In this document: piece after piece, positions 14,051 through 22,429 of the stretch
How positions within the stretch are numbered: position 1 is the stretch's first letter
How the letters are laid out: each line of letters starts with the position of its first letter
Source of the DNA: Pseudonocardia sp.
Lineage (GTDB): Bacteria; Actinomycetota; Actinomycetes; Mycobacteriales; Pseudonocardiaceae
Reading direction: 5' to 3'
NCBI GenBank assembly: GCA_025465235.1
Contig: JAODNO010000265.1
Location: forward strand, 1 to 36,919
DNA length: 36,919 bases
The notes under the pieces: model-generated
What the model saw: the letters and a program-made list of their open reading frames with translations, nothing else
Database searches by the model: none
Told to the model about the DNA's origin: nothing
Position numbers and translations under genes: made by a program

Positions 14051-15256
14051 ATGAATGCCACCGAGAGGCCCGGTCCGGGCGACGACATCGCCGGCGCACG
14101 CGACCTTGTCGCTCTCACCCTGCAGGGCGCTGAGGCCAACGAGCGCCCCGATCTGATCAGCCGGCTCACCGCCGCGCGTCACGGCCTGATCGGCCCCACC
14201 CCCCAGGGCCGCCAGGCCGCTGTCCGCACCGCGGCCGGAGAGGCCGAGCGCGCCCTGGAGTCCCTCGAGATCGACCTGCGCTGCCGTCAGGCCATGTTGT
14301 CCGACCCTGGCCGCACCGTGTGGCTGCGTGCTGAGCAGGACCGCGCCCGGCACCGCCTCGAGGACTTCCAGGCCCGTTCGCGCGAGTGGCCCATGGTCCT
14401 GGGTGAGGGCTTTGCGGATATCCACGCCAACGTTGAGTCCCACGTGCTCGCCCGCGTCCGCGGTGTCCTCACCGACGCCGACGAGGCCATCGCGGCCCAA
14501 GACCCCACCAAGAACCGTGACCGGCTCGACAGCTGGTTGGGCGAGCGCCTGGCGGCCGAAGCCCGCACCACCTACACACTGCTGCACAACGGTGCCCGGC
14601 GCGTCGCCGCCCAGCTCGCCGACCAGCTCGATCTTCCCGGCCCACCCGCCCACGCGACCCTCCCGGTGACCCCGCCGGGCCAGCTCGTCGCCGAACTGCC
14701 TGGTCGGGAGCCCGCCGCAGTCCCCTCATCGCTGGCCGTCCGGATGCTCACCGTGGTCATGCCCACCTACGGCGGGCTCATGATGGCGCTCGTGCTTCCC
14801 CGGTTCGCCGGCCTGGTGCTGCCTGGTTGGCTCGTCGCCGTCTGTGCGGTCCTCGGCGCCCTCAGCATGGGCGGCGCCGCGGTCATGGTGGAACGCCAGC
14901 GCCAGCTCGACCGCCGCCGCAGCGAGGCCAACCTTGTGGTGCGCGCGACAGTCGAGCAGTTTCAGCTGGCCCTGATCAAGCAGACCCGCGACGCCGTCCG
15001 CGTCCTGCAGCGAGACCTCCGCCGCGCCGCCACCGCTGCAGTCACCCGACGCATCAGCGACCTCTCCGCCACCCTCGACACCGCCCGCACCGCTGCCGAC
15101 ACCGCGGGTCGCGCCTCCGCGGAACTCTCCGACATCGGGGAGGACCTGAACTCGGTGAACGAACTGCGCGACCGCGCACGAAGCCTCCTGCATCCGCATC
15201 CTCAGCCAGCGGCAGCACAGCCAATCCGAGAACGAGTACTCAAGGCAGTGCCCTGA
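14051..15256 (+). CDS. Dynamin-like (IniA/IniC-type) membrane stalk protein without a GTPase domain
   Basis: A 401-residue, mostly helical protein. Residues 1-225 are a long charged helical bundle (for example RHRLEDFQARSREWP and VRGVLTDADEAI). Next comes a two-helix membrane hairpin at about 230-280 (MPTYGGLMMALVLPRFAGLV, then WLVAVCAVLGALSMGGAAVM), and a second coiled helical region to the end. This is the order of the post-GTPase part of actinobacterial dynamin-like proteins such as IniA and IniC. No P-loop, switch or NKxD-type GTPase motif is present, and none is encoded upstream. GGAG lies upstream of the ATG at 14051. It is probably co-transcribed with the glycine-rich gene before it. 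A role in membrane stress or shaping is inferred from the family resemblance only. Confidence 0.65.
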   Translation: MNATERPGPGDDIAGARDLVALTLQGAEANERPDLISRLTAARHGLIGPTPQGRQAAVRTAAGEAERALESLEIDLRCRQAMLSDPGRTVWLRAEQDRARHRLEDFQARSREWPMVLGEGFADIHANVESHVLARVRGVLTDADEAIAAQDPTKNRDRLDSWLGERLAAEARTTYTLLHNGARRVAAQLADQLDLPGPPAHATLPVTPPGQLVAELPGREPAAVPSSLAVRMLTVVMPTYGGLMMALVLPRFAGLVLPGWLVAVCAVLGALSMGGAAVMVERQRQLDRRRSEANLVVRATVEQFQLALIKQTRDAVRVLQRDLRRAATAAVTRRISDLSATLDTARTAADTAGRASAELSDIGEDLNSVNELRDRARSLLHPHPQPAAAQPIRERVLKAVP

Positions 15257-15281
15257 ACTGAATCCCCCGGGACTGTAAAAG

Positions 15282-15794
15282 TCACGTGGTCGAGCAGACC
15301 GATCCGGTCGCCATGTCGAGCGCGCACCGATGCAGTGCGTCGAGGTGGTGGGCGGCGGCCACGGGAGACCGCGCGTCGAACAGCCGGGTTCTGCAGACCC
15401 GGGCGCACCGGCGAACGGCCTGCGTCGACCGCAGCTCCTCGAGCAGTTGGTCGGTGAGCTCGTCGAGCCGGGCGCGGATCGCATCGAGGTCGGGCGAGGT
15501 GGCCGGAGCCTGGTCGGGGTGAGCCCGCCATCGCAGGAGCAACCCGCGCTGAACGACCTTGCTGGCCTCGATCTGGCTTCTGAAGAACATGATCGTCGCC
15601 TCCCTGTCCAGCCCCATCTCCGCTGATCGCCTGCCGGCCTCGGCCAGCACCTGCCGCTCCCGGAGCGGATCCTCCACCGGTGCTCGGGTGTAGAACTTCG
15701 AGGCCGCAACGTCATCGCTCACGAGAATGCGCTGGACGGCCAGATCAACCAGCCGACCGAACTCAACAATCTCCACCGAGTTGCTGACGGACAT
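15282..15794 (-). CDS. aroQ: Chorismate mutase, AroQ gamma class, without a signal peptide
   Basis: A 170-residue all-helical chorismate mutase, which converts chorismate to prephenate. It follows the secreted M. tuberculosis enzyme closely. Matching residues include R22, K33 in VAASKFYTRAPVEDP, R45, and S78/Q82 where the mycobacterial enzyme has Thr and Glu. The PDLDAIRARLDEL helix and the HLDALHRCALDMATGSVC end also match. C134 and C167 have the same 33-residue spacing as the disulfide in that enzyme. Gamma-class enzymes are normally exported, yet this one starts MSVSNSVEIVEFGRLVD with no signal peptide. AAGGA lies eight bases before the ATG. It converges on the dynamin-like gene, 25 bases away. 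Confidence 0.85.
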   Translation of the reverse strand: MSVSNSVEIVEFGRLVDLAVQRILVSDDVAASKFYTRAPVEDPLRERQVLAEAGRRSAEMGLDREATIMFFRSQIEASKVVQRGLLLRWRAHPDQAPATSPDLDAIRARLDELTDQLLEELRSTQAVRRCARVCRTRLFDARSPVAAAHHLDALHRCALDMATGSVCSTT

Positions 15795-16109
15795 TGAGGA
15801 AATCCTTACTGAAGGTTGTCGCCCTCTTGGGATTCGGCCCGATTGCGGGCCCGCACGCCGACCTCACCCCGTTCGGGACAAGAGTCGGTCACGACCGCAG
15901 GCTACGCCGCCGACAAGGCACGAATGGCGGAGTGGTCGTGATTCAGGTCTTCTTGCGAAACCAGCACCGGTGTGCCGACGAACGCGCTGAATCAATCATC
16001 AGAAGGAGCTCAAGTTCGCCTCGATGCGGGGCCGGTCGGCCCCGAACGCACGAATGCCCAGCGCACCCCCCCGGGGGGCGCTGGGCATCCGGCCTTGCGA
16101 GAGCTTCGG
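15795..16109. other. Intergenic region between chorismate mutase and MHS transporter
   Basis: About 315 bases. The right part holds two strong hairpins (16028-16088), given separately. The left part upstream of the chorismate mutase should hold its promoter, but I see no clear -10/-35 pair. A plus-strand frame starting TTG at 15794 has a signal-peptide-like beginning but no ribosome binding site, and becomes arginine-rich and unconvincing. Confidence 0.5.
16028..16088 (-). terminator. Tandem hairpins downstream of the MHS transporter
   Basis: Two inverted repeats. The first is GGGGCCG-GT-CGGCCCC at 16028-16043, perfect over seven pairs. The second, at 16054-16088, has 11 perfect outer pairs (ATGCCCAGCGC with GCGCTGGGCAT) and an inner run of six C:G pairs. 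There is no U tract, as is usual for GC-rich actinobacterial terminators. The position, 22 bases past the transporter stop, fits termination. Confidence 0.75.
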
Positions 16110-17474
16110 TCAGCGGCTTCCGGTGACCGGGCCGCTCCGATCCGCGACGCCGGCCCGGAAGGCCGCGTCCCCCGCATCGAGACCGGTTCGGGCGGTCTCC
16201 TTCGCCACGAGCACGCACAGCACCGTGACCGCGAGGACGACCGTGGCGTACAGAGACACCACGACGGAGCTGTCGAAGCTCTTCAGCAGGGCGGTCGCGA
16301 TGATCGGAGCCAGCGCACCTCCCACAACACCCGCGAGCTGGTACCCCATGGAGGCGCCGCTGTAGCGCACCTGCGTCGGGAACATCTCCGCGATGAACGA
16401 CGCCTGTGGTCCGTACATGGCGGCGTGCAGCACCAATGCCACGACGGCGGCCACGACGATCAGCGGGAAGCTGCCGGTGTCCAGCAGCGCGAAGAAGGCG
16501 AACGACCAGATCGCAGCGCCGATCGCTCCCGCCAGGTAGACGGGCCGCCTTCCGACCCGGTCAGACAGCGAGCCGAAGAACGGGATGAACACCACCTGGC
16601 ACGCCGCCGCGATCAGCACGGCGTTGAGCGCGTAGCTCTGCGGCAGCTTCAGGTAGGTCACGACGTAGGTGGTGATGAACAGGACGAATATGTAGAACGC
16701 CACGTCCACCCCGACACGCGCACCCACGGCGAGCAGGACCTGCCGCGGGTAGCGCTGCAGCACGTCGACGATCGGCGCCTTCGCCTTGACCTGCTTCGTC
16801 TCGACCTCCTGGAACAGCGGGCTCTCCGCGATCGACATCCGGATCCACAGACCGACCAGCACCAGGAGGCCACTGAGCAGGAACGGGACGCGCCAGCCCC
16901 AGGACAGGAATGCGTCGTCACCGGTCACCCCACCCATCACCGACAGAACGCCGTTGGCGAGCAGCAGGCCGATCGGCACCCCGACCTGCGGCCAGCTCGC
17001 GTTGAGCCCCCGTCTACGGGGGTCGCCGGACTCGAGAGTCATCAGGACGGCCCCGCCCCACTCGCCACCGAGCCCCAGTCCTTGCAGGAAGCGCAGGGCC
17101 ACGAGCAGTACCGGCGCCCAGACGCCGATCGTCTCGTAGGTCGGCATCAGGCCGATCGCGAACGTCGCGACCCCCATCAACAGCAGCGTGGCGACCAGGA
17201 CGTTCTTTCGTCCCACCTTGTCGCCGTAGTGCCCGAAGACGATGCCGCCCAGCGGGCGTGCGATGAATCCGACGGCGTAGGTGGTGAAGGCCAGCAGGGT
17301 GCCGACGAGCGGGTCGAAGCTCGGGAAGAACAGCTTGTTGAAGACGAGCGCGGCGGCAGTGCCGTAGATGAAGAAGTCGTACCACTCCAGTGACGTGCCC
17401 ACGAGGCTCGCAACGACAACCCGGCGGACTGAGGACGGTTGCCGAGCGGCTCTTTCCGCAGAAGCTGCTGACAT
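16110..17474 (-). CDS. MFS transporter, MHS (metabolite:proton symporter) family
   Basis: A 454-residue, 12-helix permease of the metabolite:H+ symporter family (ShiA/KgtP/ProP relatives). It has the family opening VVVASLVGTSLEWYDFFIYGTAAALVF and the loop 2-3 motif GHYGDKVGRKNVLV. RFLQGLGLGGEWGGAV and the second-half DRVGRRP are also present. It imports a small organic acid or zwitterion; the substrate is not evident from sequence. The ATG at 17474 follows GAGGAG. It is divergent from a GntR regulator with a 135-base shared control region that holds an operator-like palindrome. It is probably the regulator's target. Confidence 0.92.
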   Translation of the reverse strand: MSAASAERAARQPSSVRRVVVASLVGTSLEWYDFFIYGTAAALVFNKLFFPSFDPLVGTLLAFTTYAVGFIARPLGGIVFGHYGDKVGRKNVLVATLLLMGVATFAIGLMPTYETIGVWAPVLLVALRFLQGLGLGGEWGGAVLMTLESGDPRRRGLNASWPQVGVPIGLLLANGVLSVMGGVTGDDAFLSWGWRVPFLLSGLLVLVGLWIRMSIAESPLFQEVETKQVKAKAPIVDVLQRYPRQVLLAVGARVGVDVAFYIFVLFITTYVVTYLKLPQSYALNAVLIAAACQVVFIPFFGSLSDRVGRRPVYLAGAIGAAIWSFAFFALLDTGSFPLIVVAAVVALVLHAAMYGPQASFIAEMFPTQVRYSGASMGYQLAGVVGGALAPIIATALLKSFDSSVVVSLYATVVLAVTVLCVLVAKETARTGLDAGDAAFRAGVADRSGPVTGSR

Positions 17475-17525
17475 CGGATCTCCTCGGCCTTCGATGAGGG
17501 GGATTGAGATGCCAGAACCATACGG

Positions 17526-17538
17526 ATCGTTCAACAAT
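17526..17538. promoter_or_regulatory. Candidate GntR operator between the MHS transporter and gntR
   Basis: The 13-base site ATCGTTCAACAAT fits the imperfect palindrome ATnGTTnAACnAT, a shape common for FCD-type GntR regulators. It lies 51 bases upstream of the transporter ATG and 71 bases upstream of the regulator's GTG, so it could control both. It stands in a locally AT-richer stretch. Confidence 0.5.
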
Positions 17539-17609
17539 CTCACAAGAGGAAAATTCACCCATCCCACGGAACGGAGTAGGCTGACGGCGAACCGAAGGAA
17601 GGTGGTCCC

Positions 17610-18311
17610 GTGGTCGCGGCCGAACCGGTCGACGCCGTGATGGCGCTCCCAGCCCTGCCGAAGCGGTCCAGCACTGCGGAGCAGGCTGCCGAGACGCTCC
17701 GGCGGCAGATCGCCGACGGCAAGCTGCCGCCGGGCACCAAGCTGCGGGAGGAAGCGGTGTCCGCAGCGCTCTCGATCTCCCGCAACACCGTTCGCGAGGC
17801 CTTCCGGCTGCTCGCCCACGAGCGGCTCGTCGAGCACGCGCTCCACCGCGGCGTCTACGTGCGCACCGTGGCCGCCGACGACGTGCGCGACATCTACACG
17901 ACCCGTCGGCTCCTCCAGCCGCTCGGTATCGAGGCCGCTCTCCACGACGGCGCCGTTCGCGACGCCCTCGACGTGCGCGTCGCGACCGCCACCGCGGCGG
18001 CCGAGCGCGAGGACTGGGACGCGGTCGGCACGGCCGACATCGACTTCCACCGCGTGCTCGTTGCGGCGTGCGGCAGCACTCACATCACCGCGATGTTCGA
18101 GCACGTGCTGGCCGAGCTACGACTGGCGTTCCTCCTCATGCCCGACCACCGGAATCTGCACCAGCCCTACATCGAGGGCAACCGCCGCATCGCCGCGTTG
18201 CTCGGCGCGGGCGACCGGGCAGGCGCGCTCGCGGAGCTGCGGTCCTACCTCGACGACGCCGAGCGGCACGTTCTCGGGGCGATCGTCGAGGCGCCGAGCG
18301 AGGCCGGCTGA
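17610..18311 (+). CDS. GntR family regulator, FadR/FCD subfamily
   Basis: A 233-residue regulator. The winged-helix DNA-binding domain is at about 20-85 (AETLRRQIADGKLPPGTKLR, LSISRNTVREAFRLLAHERL). The C-terminal FCD helical domain binds a small carboxylate, with likely metal ligands in DIDFHRVLVAACG and further histidines near the end. It starts at GTG 17610, preceded by GAAGGAAGG; an ATG ten codons in is an alternative. It is divergent from the MHS transporter, so it likely senses that transporter's substrate or a product of it. Confidence 0.9.
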   Translation: MVAAEPVDAVMALPALPKRSSTAEQAAETLRRQIADGKLPPGTKLREEAVSAALSISRNTVREAFRLLAHERLVEHALHRGVYVRTVAADDVRDIYTTRRLLQPLGIEAALHDGAVRDALDVRVATATAAAEREDWDAVGTADIDFHRVLVAACGSTHITAMFEHVLAELRLAFLLMPDHRNLHQPYIEGNRRIAALLGAGDRAGALAELRSYLDDAERHVLGAIVEAPSEAG

Positions 18312-18333
18312 CCGGCGAACCGGGAAGAGCGCT

Positions 18334-18665
18334 TCAGGCGCTCTCGCGCGTCACGAGCTCGCAGCGGTACCACGTCTCGGGCGGCACAGGTGCACCGGCG
18401 AGCACGGCGGTGGCAGCCGCCGTCGCGATGGAGACGCCCGGGTGGGTCGCGGTCGTGAGTGCCGGGAAGGACGGCACGTCGGCGGACCCGATCCCGATCG
18501 ACGCGACGCGGCCCCGCAGTGCGGCCGGGACCTCGGCGGCCCCGAGACGGCGAGGACCACCCGCGTGCCGGCGCCGGTGAGCGCGCGGGACGCGGTGGCC
18601 CGGGAGACCCGCGCGGCACGCGCGATGTCCTCGAGGGTGATCCCGTTTCGGACCTCGTCGCTCAT
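18334..18665 (-). pseudogene. LacI family regulator remnant
   Basis: The 5' end is a good LacI start: MSDEVRNGITLEDIARAAR followed by VSRATASRALTGAGTRV, with GGGGGAG before the ATG at 18665. It then joins almost at once, and out of frame, to the C-terminal part of the sensor domain (RVASIGIGSADVPSFPALTT ending ELVTRESA). About two thirds of a normal ~330-residue LacI protein is missing. The joint is near 18530-18545. This gene cannot make a functional repressor, though a free DNA-binding fragment is conceivable. Confidence 0.8.
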
Positions 18666-18792
18666 GTGCTCCCCCACCCCGACGGGCGCGGCCGGCAGCG
18701 ACCGCAGCGCCGCGCCGTCTCTGCGGTCGAGGAGTTCCGCCGGGGTCTGCAGATCCTCCTGCAGGGGCTGGATCAGCACGCCCGACCGGCAC

Positions 18793-19794
18793 TCACCCCC
18801 AGGCACGAAGGGCCGGTAGGACATCCTCGGTGAACTGGGTGAGGAACCGCTCCTGGTCATGCCCCGGCCCGTGGAACACCAGGTGGTTGAACCCCGCATC
18901 CAGATATGGCTTCAGCTGCGCCATTGCCTCATCCGGATCCGACGCCACGATCCAACGCCTCGCCACCTGGTCGATCGGCAACTGGTCCGCCAACCGCTCC
19001 ATCTCCACCGCTGAGCCCACCGAGTGCTTCTGCTCCGCGGTCAGCGACAACGGTGCCCAGAACCGGCAGTTCTCCAGTGCCACCTCCCGGTCCCGGTCGT
19101 ACGACATCTTGATCTCGATCATCCGATCCACCGAGTCCGGATCCCGCTCCGCCGTCGCAGCCCCCTCCGCCACTGCCGGCAGCAGCTTCTCGGTATAGAG
19201 CTCCATGCCCTTGCCGGAGGTGCAGATGAACCCGGCGCCCACCCGCCCCGCGTACTTCGCCACCAACGGTCCGCCCGCCGCCACGTAGACCGGGATCGGC
19301 TGCTCGGGCTTGTCGTAGATCGTCGCCCCGACGGTCGTGTAATAGTCGCCGGAGAACGACACTTCGTCGTCCGCCGTCCAGAGCTCCTGCATCAACCGCA
19401 CTGCCTCACGCAACCGCGCGAAACGCTCCTTGAACTCCGGCCACTCCCGGCCCGACACCGCGATCTCGTTGAGTGCCTCGCCACTACCCACGCCGAGCAT
19501 CACCCGGCCCGGATACAACAGCCCAAGCGTCGCGAACTCCTGCGCCAACACGGCCGGGTTGTACCGGAACGTCGGTGTCAACACCGACGTTCCGAGCTGG
19601 ATCCGGGACGTCCGCTCGCCCACCGCGGCCAACCAGCTCAATGCGAACGGGGCGTGCCCGCCCACATGTCGCCAGGGCAGGAAGTGATCCGACACCACCG
19701 CGCTGTCCAGGCCCAACTCCTCGGCCCGCACCCCGAACTCCACCAGCTCACGCGGCCCGAACTGCTCAGCCGATGCCTTGTAGCCGATCCGCAC
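18793..19794 (-). CDS. fgd: F420-dependent glucose-6-phosphate dehydrogenase
   Basis: A 333-residue luciferase-fold enzyme that reduces cofactor F420 with glucose-6-phosphate. The sequence is very close to M. tuberculosis FGD1: [66 protein letters not shown] and [16 protein letters not shown]. Active-site residues correspond to E10, D36, H37, W41 and E106 here. Of two in-frame GTG codons (19800 and 19794) the second is correctly spaced from AGGAG, so I chose it. It is the last gene of a catabolic operon, 42 bases after a 68-residue protein. Here it likely supplies F420H2 to the luciferase-like enzyme two genes upstream. Confidence 0.93.
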   Translation of the reverse strand: MRIGYKASAEQFGPRELVEFGVRAEELGLDSAVVSDHFLPWRHVGGHAPFALSWLAAVGERTSRIQLGTSVLTPTFRYNPAVLAQEFATLGLLYPGRVMLGVGSGEALNEIAVSGREWPEFKERFARLREAVRLMQELWTADDEVSFSGDYYTTVGATIYDKPEQPIPVYVAAGGPLVAKYAGRVGAGFICTSGKGMELYTEKLLPAVAEGAATAERDPDSVDRMIEIKMSYDRDREVALENCRFWAPLSLTAEQKHSVGSAVEMERLADQLPIDQVARRWIVASDPDEAMAQLKPYLDAGFNHLVFHGPGHDQERFLTQFTEDVLPALRAWG

Positions 19795-19836
19795 ACCCAC
19801 TCCTGCGTTCCTTCCCGCTCCGCCAGCCCGCTCGCG

Positions 19837-20043
19837 TCAGTCGTCCTGCTCCTCCGCCGGGTCACCCCCCACCGACACCCAGGTTCCGGGCGGATAGGTG
19901 GCGACGGCCCGCGGGGGCCGCTCGCCGTCGGCGACGACGAGCAGCTGCCCCTCGCCTCCCATGCGCCACGTGTGGCCCGCCCCCTCCTGGTGGTCGGGCC
20001 AGCGCACGGTCGACCCGTCGCGCAACGTCACGTCCACAGCCAT
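19837..20043 (-). CDS. Small protein of unknown function (68 residues)
   Basis: A short protein beginning MAVDVTLRDGSTVRWPDHQE, with a GEGQLLVVADGERPPRAVA centre and an acidic end (GGDPAEEQDD). It looks like a small all-beta domain. It starts four bases after the stop of the luciferase-like gene and precedes fgd, so it belongs to the operon. I do not recognise a family. The codon pattern, GC-rich at third positions, supports it being real. Confidence 0.65.
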   Translation of the reverse strand: MAVDVTLRDGSTVRWPDHQEGAGHTWRMGGEGQLLVVADGERPPRAVATYPPGTWVSVGGDPAEEQDD

Positions 20044-20047
20044 CTGG

Positions 20048-21022
20048 TCAGCGCAGCTTCGGCAGGACCTGCGTGCCCAGCAGCTCGATCTGCTCGAACC
20101 ACCGGTCGAACTTGAACCGGAAGTCGAACACGAGGTGCTCCACACCGAGAGCCCGGAACTTCTCCACCTCGGCGGCCACCTGGTCGGGGTTGCCGACGAT
20201 GAGCTGACCCTCGAGGTCGTCGACCGTCTCGAACCGCCCCGACGGCGGCTTCACAGCGAACTTGGCCTTGTTGGCCCAGGCCAGCAAGCCGGGAATGTTC
20301 ACGTGCTGGAGCGCCTCCTCGCGGGTCTCCTCGACCGAGGTCGGCGGGATCACCGCGACCGTCGGCATGGGGCGCCCGGTCTCCTCGGCGAGCCCACGCA
20401 TCGTCTCGACGCGCTTGGCGAGCGTGCGCAGGGAGATCCGCCCGGGCATCCAGCCGTCGCAGAACTCCACCGCCAGCCGCGCCGACCGCGGGGTGGCGCC
20501 GCAGTACCAGAACGGGACCCGGCCGCCGGCCGGCTTGGGCTCGATGGTGACGTTCTCGAACGAGAACTGGTCGTCGGAGTACGTCACGTCGTTCTCGGTG
20601 AAGACGCGCTTCAGGATCTCGGCGTTGGACCGGACCATCTCCACCCGGTCCCGGCCGCTCCACTGGATCGCGTCGAACTCGTGGTCGAACGTGCCCGCAC
20701 CGAAACCCAGGATCAGCCGGGGTCCGACCAGCTGGGTGATGGTTCCCGCCATCAGCGCCGTGACGAGCGGGTGCCGGAACGGAATCAGTGAGCCGGTTCC
20801 CAGCTCGATCCGCGACGTCACGGCGCCGATCGCGGTGAGGGTCGTCAGCGCGTCATAGAAGGTGCGGTTGGGCTTCTCCATCTCGCCGTGCGGTTCGAAT
20901 ACCAGGTGGTCGCGCACCCAGACCGAGTCGAAGCCGAGCTCCTCGGCGCGCTGGGAGCCCGCCAGGAGCTTCTCCTTGCTCGCCTCTTCGCCGAAATGGG
21001 GCAGCAGCAGACCGAATTTCAT
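20048..21022 (-). CDS. LLM class flavin/F420-dependent oxidoreductase
   Basis: A 324-residue luciferase-like enzyme: MKFGLLLPHFGEEASKEKLL, LGFDSVWVRDHLVFEP, SRIELGTGSLIPFRHP, LILGFGAGTFDHEF and DGWMPGRISL. This fold uses reduced FMN or F420. The presence of fgd in the same operon favours F420, but the sequence alone does not decide. It lies 36 bases after a cyclic amidohydrolase and four bases before a small gene. It probably reduces or oxygenates a ring or unsaturated intermediate of the pathway; the substrate is unknown. Confidence 0.87.
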   Translation of the reverse strand: MKFGLLLPHFGEEASKEKLLAGSQRAEELGFDSVWVRDHLVFEPHGEMEKPNRTFYDALTTLTAIGAVTSRIELGTGSLIPFRHPLVTALMAGTITQLVGPRLILGFGAGTFDHEFDAIQWSGRDRVEMVRSNAEILKRVFTENDVTYSDDQFSFENVTIEPKPAGGRVPFWYCGATPRSARLAVEFCDGWMPGRISLRTLAKRVETMRGLAEETGRPMPTVAVIPPTSVEETREEALQHVNIPGLLAWANKAKFAVKPPSGRFETVDDLEGQLIVGNPDQVAAEVEKFRALGVEHLVFDFRFKFDRWFEQIELLGTQVLPKLR

Positions 21023-21058
21023 GATCGTCCTGTTCTCGTCGTCGGGAAGGCGGCCGGG

Positions 21059-22429
21059 TCAGGCCTGCGCAAGGCGGCCCTGGCCGGGCTTGCCGACGAC
21101 CGCACCGTCATCCAGCACGGCCTCGCCCCGAACAAAGGTGTGCTCGATGCGCGCCGCGATGGTGCGCCCGTCGTAGGGAGTCCAGCCGCAGCGCGACAGT
21201 GTCGCGTCGTTGGTGATCGTCCACGGCGCGTCGAGGTTGGCGATCACGATGTCGGCGTCCAGGCCCACCTGCAGCGCACCCTTGCGGTGGGCGAGGCCGA
21301 ACTTCTCGGCCGGCAGCGTCGCAACCAGGTCCACGACACGACGCAGGGTCAGCTCGCCGGTGGCGACCGAGTCGAGCAGGAGCGGGTAGTAGTACTGGAT
21401 GCCAGGAGTGCCGGTGTGAGAGCTCCACATCTTCTCCCACCCGACCTCCTTCTCCTCCCGCGTGTGCGGCGCGTGGTCGGAGGAGCACATGTCGATCGTG
21501 CCGTCGCGCATCCCCCGCCAGATCGCCTCGCGGCCCTCGTCGGGCACCCAGTACGACAGTGCATACGGGCCGAGCTTCTCGACGTGCTCCCACTTCGAGA
21601 GGTACGGCCCCCAGTGGTTCACCTCGCAGGTGACGTCCACCCCGTTCGCCTTGGCCCGGCGGACGGCCTCGATCGAGCGCGCGGTCTGCATGTGCGCCAG
21701 GTGGATCGGGCAGCCCGACGCCTCGGCCAGCCGCAGCACCACGTCGATCGCGGTGTCCCAGATGACGCCGTTGCGCTCGGCGTAGGCACGCGCGTAGCCC
21801 TGCGGGGTGTTCTCCGCCCGCTCCCAGTACGCCTTCTCGATGTAGTCCATCAGCGACTGGTCGTGCGGGTGGATGATGAACCGGCGGCCGGTCTTCGCCA
21901 GCTCGTCCATGATCCGCAGCAGTTGCCCGTGGTCGTGCACGCCCGTACCGGCCGGGTGCGGGTAGGTCCGACCGGTGTCGACGACCATGTAGACCTTGTA
22001 GGCGCGGACACCACGCTCGGCCATACCCGCGAACTGGTCCGGGATGGTCGCAGCCGGATTGTGGTTGTAGTCCACGATGGACTTCTCGGCGTACATGCCG
22101 AGCACGTCGTCCAACGTCTCCACCGTGGTCGTCGGCGGGTTCAGGTTGGGCATGCCGAAGATCGTGGTGACCCCACCCGCCGCAGCCTGCTCGGTTGTGG
22201 TGGTGATGTCCTCCTTGTGCGTGAACCCGGGCTCGCGGGTGTGTACGTGCACGTCGATCATGCCGGGCAGCACGTGCCTGCCGGTCGCGTCGACGGTCCG
22301 GTCCGCCGGGACCGCCAGCGCCGGGTCGACGACACCCGCGATCCGCCCGCCGTCGACGAGCAGGTCGGCGACGACGCCGCCGTGCGGCGTCCACACCGTG
22401 CCGCCGGTGATCTTCAACTGGACACTCAT
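21059..22429 (-). CDS. Cyclic amidohydrolase (dihydroorotase/allantoinase/hydantoinase family)
   Basis: A 456-residue zinc amidohydrolase that opens cyclic amides. It has the signature IDVHVHTREPGFTHKED, with metal ligands H61 and H63 and substrate-binding R65. The carboxylated lysine is probably K145 (AYKVYMVV). Further ligands are H187/H189, H243/H246 (IHLAHMQ) and the catalytic D318 (CSSDHAPH). The VHxREPG form points to the dihydroorotase-allantoinase branch. Its place in a catabolic operon argues against pyrimidine synthesis. It starts at an ATG overlapping the hydrolase stop (ATGA). The substrate is likely a hydantoin, cyclic imide or ureide; this is inference. Confidence 0.87.
   Translation of the reverse strand: MSVQLKITGGTVWTPHGGVVADLLVDGGRIAGVVDPALAVPADRTVDATGRHVLPGMIDVHVHTREPGFTHKEDITTTTEQAAAGGVTTIFGMPNLNPPTTTVETLDDVLGMYAEKSIVDYNHNPAATIPDQFAGMAERGVRAYKVYMVVDTGRTYPHPAGTGVHDHGQLLRIMDELAKTGRRFIIHPHDQSLMDYIEKAYWERAENTPQGYARAYAERNGVIWDTAIDVVLRLAEASGCPIHLAHMQTARSIEAVRRAKANGVDVTCEVNHWGPYLSKWEHVEKLGPYALSYWVPDEGREAIWRGMRDGTIDMCSSDHAPHTREEKEVGWEKMWSSHTGTPGIQYYYPLLLDSVATGELTLRRVVDLVATLPAEKFGLAHRKGALQVGLDADIVIANLDAPWTITNDATLSRCGWTPYDGRTIAARIEHTFVRGEAVLDDGAVVGKPGQGRLAQA

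Noticed and set aside
15794-16126. Plus-strand frame with a signal-peptide-like start (MRKSLLKVVALLGFGP)
   Set aside because: TTG start without a ribosome binding site, opposite the chorismate mutase start, and turning into arginine-rich sequence that runs into the terminator hairpins.
16110-18104. Longer start for the MHS transporter, at 18104
   Set aside because: It would run through the divergent GntR gene; the ATG at 17474 has GAGGAG and the usual MHS N-terminus.
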